A DNA stretch of 64,000 nt from Cardiobacterium valvarum (GTDB taxonomy: Bacteria; Pseudomonadota; Gammaproteobacteria; Cardiobacteriales; Cardiobacteriaceae): positions 992,001 through 1,056,000 of the forward strand of contig NZ_UFUW01000001.1 in the NCBI RefSeq assembly GCF_900460955.1. Direction: 5' to 3'. Below are positions 25,110 to 33,698 of the stretch, piece by piece (position 1 is the first letter of the stretch; every line of letters begins with the position of its first letter). The notes beneath the pieces are model-generated. The model was not told where the DNA came from and did not search any database. It was given only the letters and a program-made list of their open reading frames with translations. A program made the position numbers and the translations under genes.

Positions 25110-25256
25110 ATGGGCAAACTTACCGCTGAAGAAGAAAATAACGATTTACAAAGGCTAAATAGTATATTTTCTAATAAAAATATTTCTTTAAAACTTCGTA
25201 CACAACAAAGGAATCCATCACCTCACCGCCTGGACTTCAATAGACTGATCCCCTGA
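25110..25256 (+). pseudogene. MGKLTAEE gene (second copy) cut by an insertion sequence
   Basis: Starts MGKLTAEEENNDLQRLNSIF and reads 48 codons, but from about 25194 the frame is the inverted end of the IS copy. The native gene is therefore represented by only about 28 codons. TTGGAGTAA precedes the start. Original product unknown. Confidence 0.5.
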
Positions 25257-25293
25257 ATAACACAGAAACTAGCCAGTCCAGTCCCGCGCGGGA

Positions 25294-25447
25294 TATAGTT
25301 GTATAGATAAAAAAAGCGTAACAAGGCGCGTTGCCGCAGACAGTGTAGGTAGTACGGCGGGTTCCCATAAAAATCGTTACGCGATTTTTATGGGAACCTG
25401 GGTTAGGCGACATAACGCCGTTACGATTTTTTATCTATTCAACTATA
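25294..25447. mobile_element. Correia-like MITE with about 30-bp inverted ends
   Basis: Ends TATAGTTGTATAGATAAAAA (left) and TTTTTATCTATTCAACTATA (right) are imperfect inverted repeats with TA at both borders, as expected from TA target duplication. The centre holds a perfect 16-bp palindrome (25361-25376 with 25382-25397, loop TTACG). No coding capacity. It interrupts the transposase remnant of IS copy 2. The TATAG ends and size recall neisserial Correia elements; the exact family is not established. Confidence 0.7.
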
Positions 25448-26064
25448 GTGCTGTTGCCCATACATCATCACCGGCCCCAATCTTTTCCCTTCACCTGTTT
25501 TCAGCGCCCGAAAGTGGCTACTCAACGCCTGCCTTGTGCCACCTTTTCCCGCTATCTGCGCGTTTTCCTTGCAGCGGATGCAGTAAGAAATCCCTGCTTG
25601 ACGCAGATACGCCAGCCATCCATTGCCAATGTAGAGGGTTTCGATATGGACTTCGGGAAAGGTCTCACGGAAAAGTTCCAGCAAAAGCATTCGTTCGCCT
25701 GTGTTGGAACCGGGATAGCGACACCACGCCAGACTACAGCCAGAACCAGGATGTTGATACAGGATTTGCCGTATTCCCATGTCGTGCGGTCGAGGGTGAG
25801 GCGGAGGTTTTGCCAGCCGAAAACCGGGAAGACGAAGCGGGCAACACCGGTTCTGCCGATAAGGTTCCCGGCAAAGAAACGCTGCATGCGGCGATAGATG
25901 GATTCCGGCCTGGCCTTTGAGGAAAAGGCGTTTTTGAGCGCGGACAGACTGACGGTTTGGCGGACAAACAGTGCGGTGATGATGCTGGCGAGGCAGTCAA
26001 TTCTTGCTTTGTGCCAGGAAAGGTGTTGCTTTAAGATGTCGGAAAACCCGCTGGAATTTGGCAT
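25448..26064 (-). pseudogene. IS4-family transposase remnant, copy 2
   Basis: Starts MPNSSGFSDILKQHLSW at 26064 and parallels copy 1, but a 31-bp deletion shifts the frame after about 117 residues. Reading resumes in another frame through CIRCKENAQIAGKGGTRQAL until the MITE at 25447. Inactive. Confidence 0.75.
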
Positions 26065-26264
26065 GGTGTGCGTCGTCGCAAAACTTACACTTTGCTATGT
26101 TTTTCAGCGGGTTTTGTTTTTTTATCGTGTACGAAGGTTCAAAGGTTTTGACCTCGCGTAAAGCCTTGCAGCGTAAGGGCTACAGCGGTTTCTAACACTT
26201 TTTTGTCCATTACACCGCGTTGTTCTTGCCGAGGGCGCAAAAAGCAGGTATTGCCTGCCCGGTG

Positions 26265-26314
26265 GACCGAGGCTCATCCTACGCGGACCCGGTATTTGCG
26301 CCGCTTGGCGGCGG
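26265..26314. repeat. Dispersed intergenic repeat copy downstream of mrcB
   Basis: GAGGCTCATCCTACGC followed by GCCGCTTGGCGGCGGGC. The same two blocks, in related order, occur at 40595-40660. The rest of 26137-26264 contains nothing recognisable beyond a weak hairpin near 26165. Confidence 0.5.
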
Positions 26315-26316
26315 GC

Positions 26317-28740
26317 TCAGTTGCCCGGACCCCAACCTTCGACGGGTACTCCGGTGCTGCCACCGCCGCCACCCCAGTTGCCGCCGCCTGCCGGCTGTTC
26401 CCATTGCAGGCCGCCGCTGTTGTTGTTATCGAAGACGCCGGTGCCGTCTTCATCATCGTCACGCTGCACGGGGCGGGGCGCAGCGCAGCTCTGGTAGTGG
26501 GTCGGCTCGGAGCCGGCGATGAAGGCAAATTCTGCCGCACGACCGCCGCAGCCTTGTCCAGCCAGTGCTCCACTGTATTTGTCCACCATGCGGGTGATGA
26601 CGCCGTCCGGTTTTTTCAGTTCCAGCGGTTCGTTCGGCAGGCTTTTCATGATGTCCATCCACACCCGCATCGCGCCTTTGCCGCCGGTCAGGCGGGTGAT
26701 TTTGTTTTCGTCGTTGCCGACCCAGACGACGGTCAGGAAGTTGCCGGTGAAGCCCGCAAACCAGCTGTCGCGGTAGCTGTCGGTGGTGCCGGTTTTGCCT
26801 GCGACGTTTAGCGAGGCGCTGACTTTTTCTTTGAGCGCGGTGGCGGTGCCCCGGCGCGGGATTTCCTGCATGGTCGAGGTGATGAGGTAGTGCGGCCCCG
26901 GCTCAATGGCTTTCACGGCTTTGAGGTCAAACCGGCTGACGATGGTGCCTTCCTGGGTGGTGATTTCGCGGATGGAGCGCAGCGGGATGAGGTAGCCGCC
27001 GCTCGCGAAGGTTTCGTAGATTTGCGCGACGTCGATAGCGCTCATGCTGATGGCGCCGAGCGAGACGGAGGGGTTGTTACGGATGGGGTTGTCCGGGCGC
27101 GGTTTGTAGCCGAGGCGTTGCAGGGTGTCGGTGACGTCTTTGATGCCGACATCAAGCGCGATGCGCGCGGTCGGGATGTTGTAGGAGCGGATGAGCGATT
27201 CTTGCAGGGTGACTTTGCCGTGGTTGCGTTTGTCGTAGTTTTTCGGCGACCAGGTTTTGCCGCCGGTTTTGTAGTTGAGCGGGCTGTCATCAAGCGGGGT
27301 AGCGAGGGTGTAGAGTTGCGGGTATTCGAGCGCGGTCAGGTACACCATCGGTTTGACGACGGAGCCGATGTTGCGCAGGGAGTAGAGGGCGCGGTTGTAG
27401 CCCTGTTCGTTCGGTACGCGCGAGCCGATGACAGCCAGCACTTCGGCGTTGCCGGTGTTGACGACGACGGCGGAGCTTTGCAGGAAGTCTTTTTTCAGAC
27501 CGTTGCGTTTTTCCAGGGTAGGCAGGGCGCCGGTCAAGGCATCCTGGGTTTTTTGCTGGATGAGCGGGTCGAGGGTGGTGAAGATGTTGAGACCGTCTTT
27601 GGTGAGGTCTTCTTCTTTGTAGTGTTCGCCGAGCTGCTGGTAGACGAGGTCAACGAAGGCGGGGAAGCGCACCCGCGCCCGCTGGGCATCCACCGGCACG
27701 ACGTCAAGCGGCAGCGATTGCGCGAGTTTCATGTCGGTTTCGCTGATGAGGTTGTTCTGCTGCATGAGGCTGAGCATCATGTTGCGCCGTTGCAGGGCGT
27801 ATTCGGGGTGACGGCGCGGGTCGGCGAGACCGGGTTCGCGCACGAGGCCGATGAGCATGGCGATTTCGTGCAGGCCGAGGTCTTTGAGTTCTTTGTCGAA
27901 GTAGTATTCGCTGGCAAGGCCGAAGCCGTGGATGGCGCGCTGGCCGTCCTGGCCGAGGTAGATTTCGTTGAGATAACCTTCGAGGATGTCTTTTTTGCTG
28001 TTGTGGTATTCGAGGACAAGCGCCATCAGCACTTCTTTGAGTTTGCGCGACAGGGTTTGTTCGTTGGTGAGGTAGTGGTTTTTGATGAATTGCTGGGTGA
28101 GGGTACTGGCACCCTGTTTGCCGGATTTCTGGATGTAGGTGACGTAGATGGAGCGAGCGAGGCCGCGCGGGTCAATGCCGGGGTGGCGCCAGAAGTTTTT
28201 GTCTTCGACGGCGATCAGGCTGTCAATGAGCACCGGCGGCACGTCTTCGAGGTTGACCAGCACACGGTCCTGTTTGCTCGCCGGATAGATGCTGGCGATG
28301 TGTAGCGGTTCGAGGCGTTCGAGGACTTCTTCTTCGAGGGTGCTGAGGTTTTGCACGCCGCTGACTTTGTTTTTGTCGAACTGCACTTGCATCCGTCGTG
28401 CCGGACGCTGACCGTCCCAGAAGTTGAAGGGCTGGGCGTAGTATTCGACGGTGTTGCCGTCGCGGTGGTACTGTTTGATGCTGTTCGGACTGGCGACTTC
28501 GCGGTAGTCAAGCAGTTTCAGTTCGTTGATAAGGTCTTCGGGGGTAAGCGTCGCGCCTTTGTAGAGTTCGAGCGGACGGGCGTACACGCGCGCCGGCATG
28601 GACCACAGCGCGCCACCCAGTTTGCGGTCATCAAGGTGGTACTCTTTTTCGAGTTTCATTGCGTACATGAAGAGCAGCACGCAGCCGAAGATGCCGAGGA
28701 TAATCAGGAAGTAGAAGGTGTTACGGATGAGGCGTAGCAA
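26317..28740 (-). CDS. mrcB: Penicillin-binding protein 1B (bifunctional transglycosylase/transpeptidase)
   Basis: An 807-residue class A PBP. It has an N-terminal membrane anchor (residues 8-28), a UB2H-like domain (about 60-150) typical of PBP1B, then the glycosyltransferase domain with the catalytic Glu in AVEDKNFWRHPGID (about 179) and GASTLTQQFIKN. The transpeptidase domain has active-site Ser about 460 (GSVVKP), a second motif SYN and KTGTT. It polymerises and crosslinks peptidoglycan. The Gly/Trp-rich C-terminal tail (GGGNWGGGGG) is unusual. It is 18 bp downstream of thyA in the lgt-thyA-mrcB unit. An LpoB-type activator is not in view. Confidence 0.93.
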   Translation of the reverse strand: MLRLIRNTFYFLIILGIFGCVLLFMYAMKLEKEYHLDDRKLGGALWSMPARVYARPLELYKGATLTPEDLINELKLLDYREVASPNSIKQYHRDGNTVEYYAQPFNFWDGQRPARRMQVQFDKNKVSGVQNLSTLEEEVLERLEPLHIASIYPASKQDRVLVNLEDVPPVLIDSLIAVEDKNFWRHPGIDPRGLARSIYVTYIQKSGKQGASTLTQQFIKNHYLTNEQTLSRKLKEVLMALVLEYHNSKKDILEGYLNEIYLGQDGQRAIHGFGLASEYYFDKELKDLGLHEIAMLIGLVREPGLADPRRHPEYALQRRNMMLSLMQQNNLISETDMKLAQSLPLDVVPVDAQRARVRFPAFVDLVYQQLGEHYKEEDLTKDGLNIFTTLDPLIQQKTQDALTGALPTLEKRNGLKKDFLQSSAVVVNTGNAEVLAVIGSRVPNEQGYNRALYSLRNIGSVVKPMVYLTALEYPQLYTLATPLDDSPLNYKTGGKTWSPKNYDKRNHGKVTLQESLIRSYNIPTARIALDVGIKDVTDTLQRLGYKPRPDNPIRNNPSVSLGAISMSAIDVAQIYETFASGGYLIPLRSIREITTQEGTIVSRFDLKAVKAIEPGPHYLITSTMQEIPRRGTATALKEKVSASLNVAGKTGTTDSYRDSWFAGFTGNFLTVVWVGNDENKITRLTGGKGAMRVWMDIMKSLPNEPLELKKPDGVITRMVDKYSGALAGQGCGGRAAEFAFIAGSEPTHYQSCAAPRPVQRDDDEDGTGVFDNNNSGGLQWEQPAGGGNWGGGGGSTGVPVEGWGPGN

Positions 28741-28758
28741 GGGTGTTCTCCGGTTGGG

Positions 28759-29535
28759 TTAGACGGCCACAGGCGCTTTGATGGGCGGATGGCTGTGGTA
28801 GTGCTGTAACTGGATGTCGTCGTAGTGGTAGCTGTCAATGCTTGCCGCCTGGCGCAGGGAGAGTGCGGGCAGCGGGTAGGGCGTGCGGCTGAGTTGTTCG
28901 CGCGCCTGGTCGAAGTGGTTGTTGTAGAGGTGCACGTCGCCGCCCGTCCAGATGAAGTCGCCGACTTGCAGTCCGGCCTGCTGCGCCATCATATGCGTCA
29001 GCAGGGTGTAGCTTGCGATGTTAAACGGCACGCCGAGGAAGACGTCCGCCGAGCGCTGGTAGAGTTGGCAGGAAAGGCGGCCACCCGCAACGTAGAACTG
29101 GAACAGGGTGTGGCAGGGCATCAGCGCCATGTCCGCCAGTTCGCCAACGTTCCAGGCCGAGACGATCATGCGGCGCGAGTCGGGGTCGGTTTTCAGGAGA
29201 TGCAGGACGTGGGCAATCTGGTCGTGCCCGGCCCAGTCGCGCCACTGCTTGCCGTAAATCGGGCCGAGGTCGCCATGCTCGTCCGCCCATTCGTCCCAAA
29301 TGGTCACGCCGTTGTCGCGCAGGTAACCGATGTTGGTTTCGCCGCGCAGGAACCACAGCAGCTCATGTACGATGGATTTGAAATGCACGCGCTTGGTAGT
29401 GAGCAGCGGGAAGCCATCCTGCAAATTCAGACGCATCTGGTAGCCGAAAACGGAGCGCGTCCCCGTGCCGGTGCGGTCAGCCTTGGCGCTGCCGTGCTCC
29501 AGCACATGGCGCAGAAGGTCAAGATACGCTTGCAC
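28759..29535 (-). CDS. thyA: Thymidylate synthase
   Basis: A 258-residue ThyA (E. coli 264) converting dUMP to dTMP with methylene-tetrahydrofolate. Visible signatures are [49 protein letters not shown], the catalytic Cys in [13 protein letters not shown] (about 141), [16 protein letters not shown] and GDVHLYNNH. It overlaps the end of lgt by 17 bp, the common lgt-thyA arrangement. Confidence 0.96.
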   Translation of the reverse strand: MQAYLDLLRHVLEHGSAKADRTGTGTRSVFGYQMRLNLQDGFPLLTTKRVHFKSIVHELLWFLRGETNIGYLRDNGVTIWDEWADEHGDLGPIYGKQWRDWAGHDQIAHVLHLLKTDPDSRRMIVSAWNVGELADMALMPCHTLFQFYVAGGRLSCQLYQRSADVFLGVPFNIASYTLLTHMMAQQAGLQVGDFIWTGGDVHLYNNHFDQAREQLSRTPYPLPALSLRQAASIDSYHYDDIQLQHYHSHPPIKAPVAV

Positions 29536-30304
29536 GCGGCCCCCGTCGCAGCATCAGCCACAGGCCGAAGACAATCATCGGCAGACTGAGCGCCTGCCCC
29601 ATCGTGATCTCGCCGATAAGGAAATTCACCTGCCCGTCCGGCTGGCGCACCATCTCAACCAGCGAACGGAAAATGCCGTAGAGGACGAGGAATAGCCCCG
29701 CTACTTGCCCGCTGCGGCGCGGCTTGGCGGAATAGAACCACACAGCGATGAAGAGGACGATGCCTTCCAGCCCCGCTTCATAGAGCTGCGAAGGGTGGCG
29801 CGGGATGCCGTCGCCCGTGCCGGGGAAGACCATGCCCCAAGGCAGGTCAGTCGGGCGGCCCCACAGCTCGCCGTTAATAAAATTGCCAATGCGGCCAAAG
29901 AACAGCCCCGGCGGAATCATCGGCGCGACATAATCGGCCACCTGCCAGAACGTCTTGCCCTTCTTGCGCCCGAACAGCCAGAGCAGGAACGTGACACCGA
30001 GCAGGCCACCGTGAAAAGACATCCCGCCTTCCCAGATTTTCAGCGGATAAAACCAGTCACGCGCCCAATAGCCCATGCCGTAGAACAGCACATAGCCAAT
30101 CCGCCCGCCCAACACCACGCCGAGCATCAAGTACGTCATCAAATCGCTGACATCTTCCTTGGTCCAGGCGGGATTCGACTTGGTGCGCCGCACACCGAGC
30201 AGATAGGCGCAGCCGAAACCGATGACATACATCAGGCCGTACCAGGTTGGGTGAATCGGGCCGAGCTTGAAAATATAGGGGTTGAAATTGGGGAATTGCA
30301 GCAT
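29519..30304 (-). CDS. lgt: Prolipoprotein diacylglyceryl transferase
   Basis: A 261-residue inner-membrane enzyme with about seven helices that attaches diacylglycerol to the lipobox cysteine of prolipoproteins. The Lgt signature [17 protein letters not shown] is present, with SFHGGLLG upstream and [12 protein letters not shown] downstream, covering residues known to be essential in the family. First gene of the lgt-thyA-mrcB unit. Confidence 0.95.
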   Translation of the reverse strand: MLQFPNFNPYIFKLGPIHPTWYGLMYVIGFGCAYLLGVRRTKSNPAWTKEDVSDLMTYLMLGVVLGGRIGYVLFYGMGYWARDWFYPLKIWEGGMSFHGGLLGVTFLLWLFGRKKGKTFWQVADYVAPMIPPGLFFGRIGNFINGELWGRPTDLPWGMVFPGTGDGIPRHPSQLYEAGLEGIVLFIAVWFYSAKPRRSGQVAGLFLVLYGIFRSLVEMVRQPDGQVNFLIGEITMGQALSLPMIVFGLWLMLRRGPRASVS

Positions 30305-30522
30305 GAACCTAAAACCTTCTACTGAAAAAACAGCGCATTACAGTCGCATCAAGACATAAAAAACGCGCGCGATAATAGCACAAAGCCTGTGCACGGCGAG
30401 GCGGCAGCGCAGCGGGATAATCCGATATGGCATCATCATCTTGCCGCGCCAGCAGCAGTTCAGGAAAAGGATCGTGAGCAGGGTGGTCATTGCGGTGGAC
30501 CGTACGGTGAAGGGCAGGGTAG

Positions 30523-31161
30523 TCAGGCGGGACTGGCAGGCGGGCACAGCCAGCTTTCATCCAGCTGCGGGTTCTTGCGGAAGGCTTTGCCGTGTTCGTC
30601 AATCACCGCATGCCATTCCTGCGCGGTGTGCAGGCTGACGTCATCCAGCAGCGGCATGCACTCGGCACGCAGGGTGGAGTAATCGCCGGCGGTGCTCAAT
30701 CCCAGGCGCTGAAAGAGGCGCAGGGCGTAGCGGTCGGCAATGAAGACTTTGCGCTCAAAGATGTAAAGCAGCATGGCGTCCGCCGTTTCCTGTCCCACGC
30801 CTTTGAGGGTCAGCAATTCCGTGAGTAGCGCGGCGGTCGGCACCCCGGTAAAAGCGGCAAGATCTCCGCCTTTGTCGATAAACCACTGCACCAGTTCCTT
30901 GATGTACACGCTTTTTTGTTTGTAGAACCCGGCGGGACGGATGCGCGCCTGCAAGGCATCCAAAGGTAACGCCACCAGGGCGGCGGGGGTCAGCACGTCT
31001 GCCAGTCCCGCCAGCGCTTTCTCGGCATTCTGCTGGGTCGTCTGCTGGATCAGGATCATCGAGACCCAGTCGGCGAGGCGATTTTCCTGACACCACCAGC
31101 GCTGTTCACCGTAATGTCGGCGCAGCCGTTCCAGGGTGGTGATGATGCGGGTGCGGTTCAT
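30523..31161 (-). CDS. HhH-GPD DNA glycosylase resembling MagIII (3-methyladenine type)
   Basis: A 212-residue base-excision enzyme. It has IQQTTQQNAEKALAGL, RPAGFYKQKSVYIKEL, the helix-hairpin-helix LLTLKGVGQETADAMLLY and the catalytic Asp in VFIADRYALRLFQRLG. The Lys found in Endonuclease III at the HhH (GVGRKTA) is Gln here, and the four C-terminal iron-sulphur cysteines are absent. Both features, and the FY.QK segment, resemble Helicobacter MagIII, a 3-methyladenine glycosylase. It is therefore probably monofunctional and directed at alkylated bases, not a true Nth. Rhomboid and glycosylase genes are adjacent on the same strand. Confidence 0.75.
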   Translation of the reverse strand: MNRTRIITTLERLRRHYGEQRWWCQENRLADWVSMILIQQTTQQNAEKALAGLADVLTPAALVALPLDALQARIRPAGFYKQKSVYIKELVQWFIDKGGDLAAFTGVPTAALLTELLTLKGVGQETADAMLLYIFERKVFIADRYALRLFQRLGLSTAGDYSTLRAECMPLLDDVSLHTAQEWHAVIDEHGKAFRKNPQLDESWLCPPASPA

Positions 31162-31194
31162 GCGGGGCTCCGAGGTAGCGGGAAAAAGGCAGGT

Positions 31195-31767
31195 TCATAC
31201 CGCATAGGCGGTTAGCCACCAGGCCGCCAGGATACCGGCGGCAAAGCCCCAGATATGCGCCGCCCAGGAGATTTGCGGGCGATATTTGAACAGCGAGAGC
31301 AGCAGACCGCCATAAAGGAGGAAAGCGGCGGCGGCGTAAAAGAGCGCGTGCTTGTCGCGGCTGAACCAGGCATAGGCGAGAAGGAAGCCGAACAGGGCGA
31401 AAACCAGGCCGGAGGCGCCGAGCATGATCGCCCGCCGCCCGAATAGCCAGACGCCCAGCCCGCTGCCGCCAATGGCGATGAAGAGCAGCAGGAAGAACTG
31501 GTGCGGCGGCAGCAAATCCCCGCTGAGGAAACCGAGGATGGCGAGCGGGATGGAGTTGGAGAGCAGATGGGCGAGGTCAACGTGCAGGAGTGGGGCGGTA
31601 AAGATGGTGGGCAGGCTGAGGAAGCGACGCGGATGGATGCCGAACACGGGGCGCAGGATTTTGCAGGTCAGGAAATCAAGGATAAATCCCGCCCAGATCA
31701 GGGCGAGCAGGGCGAGCAGCGGATAGCGGACGGCGTAGTGCCAGAGGGTTGCGGGATCGGGGAGCAT
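31195..31767 (-). CDS. Rhomboid family intramembrane serine protease
   Basis: A 190-residue membrane protein with six predicted helices. The oxyanion-side HVDLAHLLSNS motif (His62, His67, Asn71), the nucleophile in GASGLVFALFGF (Ser119) and the general base in HIWGFAAG (His172) are all present, so it should be active. It cleaves transmembrane substrates within the inner membrane; the substrate is unknown. It lacks the N-terminal cytoplasmic domain of E. coli GlpG. Located 33 bp upstream of the glycosylase gene. Confidence 0.9.
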   Translation of the reverse strand: MLPDPATLWHYAVRYPLLALLALIWAGFILDFLTCKILRPVFGIHPRRFLSLPTIFTAPLLHVDLAHLLSNSIPLAILGFLSGDLLPPHQFFLLLFIAIGGSGLGVWLFGRRAIMLGASGLVFALFGFLLAYAWFSRDKHALFYAAAAFLLYGGLLLSLFKYRPQISWAAHIWGFAAGILAAWWLTAYAV

Positions 31768-31841
31768 CTTCCGGAGAGTAGCAGGTTCGGCAGCATTCTA
31801 CTGCGCGGCATGGGCGCTTTCGAGGCTTGCAGCGGGCGGGG

Positions 31842-32477
31842 TCATGTATTGAGGATTTTGCTCATCGGAATCGCGCATTCCATGACGATGAGCGCCGCCT
31901 GCGTCGGCGGCAGGGCGTCTTGCGCCAGCATTTTCTGGATGGCGAGGCCGTAGGCGAGGTGCCAGTCTTGCGGCGGGACATGCAGACGGTCCAGCACACC
32001 GGCTTTGAGCGGTTGCCACAGTTGCAGGCATTCCAGCGGTGCCATACGGATGCGCAGCCCCAGCGGCAGACGTGGGATACCAAAGAGCGGCGCACCGATA
32101 GTTTGCGTCACGTGATAGCGGATGGCTTCGGTGTCCGGCAGGGCGGCGTCTTCATATTTCTGCATGGCGGTAGCGAGCAGCGACCAGACGGAAAGACGGT
32201 CTTGCAGGAGCAAGCGGTCAATCGTCTCGCCGTAATAATAATGGCGACCGGCCACGTCGCTGACCGTGATGAGAGCGTCGGACTTGTCGGCGTGGAGGAA
32301 GAGCGCTTCTTGCAGGCAGGCCTGCCCGGCGAGGCTACCGAGGGCGGCAAAGGCACTGGCGGCTTGCGCACTTTTCTCTTCGTGCAAAATCGCGTTGAGA
32401 TTTTCGTAAATTTCGATGGCGGCGATCTTCGCGGCAATATGCGCCGCCTTGCCGGCGGAAGGAGAGGGGGCGTTCAT
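31842..32477 (-). CDS. Uncharacterised protein, orphan family member 2
   Basis: A 211-residue protein paralogous to 23461-24144: HIAAKIAAIEIYENL, LGSLAGQACLQEA, HYYYGETIDRLLLQDRLSVWSLLA, FGIPRLP, ECLQLWQPLKA, DWHLAYGLAIQ and VMECAIPMSKI are shared. No signal peptide or membrane helix. Starts at 32477 (MNAPSPS) and 32510 (MHQYLP) are both possible; a TATAAT at 32513-32518 would put the transcript start inside the longer frame, favouring 32477. Function unknown; here it sits in core DNA without mobile elements. Confidence 0.7.
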   Translation of the reverse strand: MNAPSPSAGKAAHIAAKIAAIEIYENLNAILHEEKSAQAASAFAALGSLAGQACLQEALFLHADKSDALITVSDVAGRHYYYGETIDRLLLQDRLSVWSLLATAMQKYEDAALPDTEAIRYHVTQTIGAPLFGIPRLPLGLRIRMAPLECLQLWQPLKAGVLDRLHVPPQDWHLAYGLAIQKMLAQDALPPTQAALIVMECAIPMSKILNT

Positions 32478-32590
32478 GGGGGATTCCGGTGCGGGTAGGT
32501 ATTGGTGCATGAATTATATGCAAGAACCGTACCGTTTCGCGGCACCGCGCGGCATTTTTTCGCCGAGAATCAAGTAGAAGAAAAGAAAGA

Positions 32591-32667
<77 letters not shown>

Positions 32668-32682
32668 ATATTGAAAGAAAAA

Positions 32683-33013
32683 GAGTTCGCCGATAAGCCG
32701 GGTTCTGTCGTGGGCAATCATTCCTCTGCGATACCCGTTACCGGATACCTGTAGCAACCTACCCGGAATCACGGCGGGCCGCCGCATGGATTCCCTATTT
32801 GGTCTTGCTCCGGGTGGGGTTTACCCTGCCAAGCCCGTTACCGGCCTTGCGGTGCGCTCTTACCGCACCATTTCACCCTTACCTGCAACGCAGGCGGTAT
32901 CTTTTCTGTGGCACTTTCCGTCGGCTCACGCCGCCCGGGTGTTACCCGGCACCCTGCCCTGTGGAGCCCGGACTTTCCTCTGCACCGGAGCACAGCGATT
33001 GCCTGGCGAACTC
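32683..33013 (-). ncRNA. rnpB: RNase P RNA (type A)
   Basis: About 331 nt on the minus strand. Conserved regions include GAGGAAAGTCCGGGCTCC, CAGGGTGCCGGGTAA, GGTAAGGGTGAAA, GGAGCAAGACCAAATAGGG and the 3' signature ACAGAACCCGGCTTATCGG. Terminal GAGTTCGCC (5') pairs with the GGCGAACTC at the 3' end, which sets the limits. It is the catalytic RNA for tRNA 5' maturation. No strong terminator separates it from the tRNA-Arg 15 nt downstream. Confidence 0.95.
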
Positions 33014-33116
33014 AGGGCGCGGATTGTAGGCAGAGCCCGCCTGCCTTGCAAGCAGAAACCGCGAAAATTACAATGTCAAACGTCCCTTAACCCCACCAAA
33101 AACAAGGAGAAAACCC

Positions 33117-33698
33117 ATGACCGGCTGGATTATCCTCGCCCTCGTCATCATCGCCATTGCCACCTCCGTCGGCATCTACAACAGCCTCGTCAACAAGCGC
33201 AACGAATACAAAAATGCTTTTGCACAAATTGACGTGCAGCTTACCCGCCGCTACGACCTTATCCCCAATCTCGTTGAAGTCGCGCGCAAATACCTGCAAC
33301 ACGAACAAGAAACCCTGACCAGCGTCATCGCCGCGCGCAACCACGCCGCGAACGCCCTGAAAAACACCAGCGGCGGCACAGCGGGCATCGGCGAACTCGC
33401 CGCTGCCGAACAAGCCCTTGGCGCGCGCCTCGGCGGCCTTTACGCCACCTTTGAAAACTACCCCGACCTCAAAGCGGACAACCAGCTTGCCGCCTTGCGC
33501 GAAGAAATCGCCTCTACCGAGAACCGCATTGCCTTCGCGCGCCAGTACTACAACGACAGCGTCACCGACTACAACAACGCCGTGCAGCAATTCCCCGCCA
33601 ACATCATCGCTGGCATCTTTGCCTTCCGCGCAAACAGCCTGCTGGAAATTGACGATATCGACACCAAACGCGCCCCGGTACAAGTGAAATTCAACTGA
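33117..33698 (+). CDS. lemA: LemA family protein
   Basis: A 193-residue protein with one N-terminal membrane helix (TGWIILALVIIAIATSVGIY). It has the LemA signature NSLVNKRNEYKNAFAQIDVQLTRRYDLIPNLVE and a long helical domain ending FPANIIAGIFAF. Family members are membrane-anchored helical bundles of unclear function. It precedes an M48 protease gene whose start overlaps its stop, a pairing also seen in other bacteria and suggestive of a shared envelope role. AAGGAGAAAA lies before the start. Confidence 0.9.
   Translation: MTGWIILALVIIAIATSVGIYNSLVNKRNEYKNAFAQIDVQLTRRYDLIPNLVEVARKYLQHEQETLTSVIAARNHAANALKNTSGGTAGIGELAAAEQALGARLGGLYATFENYPDLKADNQLAALREEIASTENRIAFARQYYNDSVTDYNNAVQQFPANIIAGIFAFRANSLLEIDDIDTKRAPVQVKFN

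Larger units (their letters stand above)
25194..26136 (-). mobile_element. IS4-like insertion sequence, copy 2, decayed and carrying a nested MITE
   Basis: The right end (TTTTTTTATCGTGTACGAAGG, from 26118) matches copy 1. The probable left end CTTCGTACACAACAAAGG is at 25194. Inside are the 5' half of the transposase with two deletions relative to copy 1 (31 bp near 25710 and 15 bp near 25630), more of the middle of the transposase gene, and a 154-bp MITE. The left boundary is less certain than the right. Confidence 0.65.

Noticed and set aside
25361..25397. The 16-bp perfect palindrome as an independent transcription terminator
   Set aside because: It lies in the centre of a MITE with matching ends and has no T-tract, so it is better explained as part of the mobile element.
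30338..30487. A 50-codon minus-strand frame (MTTLLTILFLNCC...) between the glycosylase and lgt genes
   Set aside because: No ribosome site and no conservation evidence; a hydrophobic-basic chain can arise by chance. Left as unannotated 218-bp intergenic DNA.
30523..31161. Endonuclease III (nth)
   Set aside because: The catalytic Lys of the HhH and the iron-sulphur cysteines are missing; MagIII-like is the better description.
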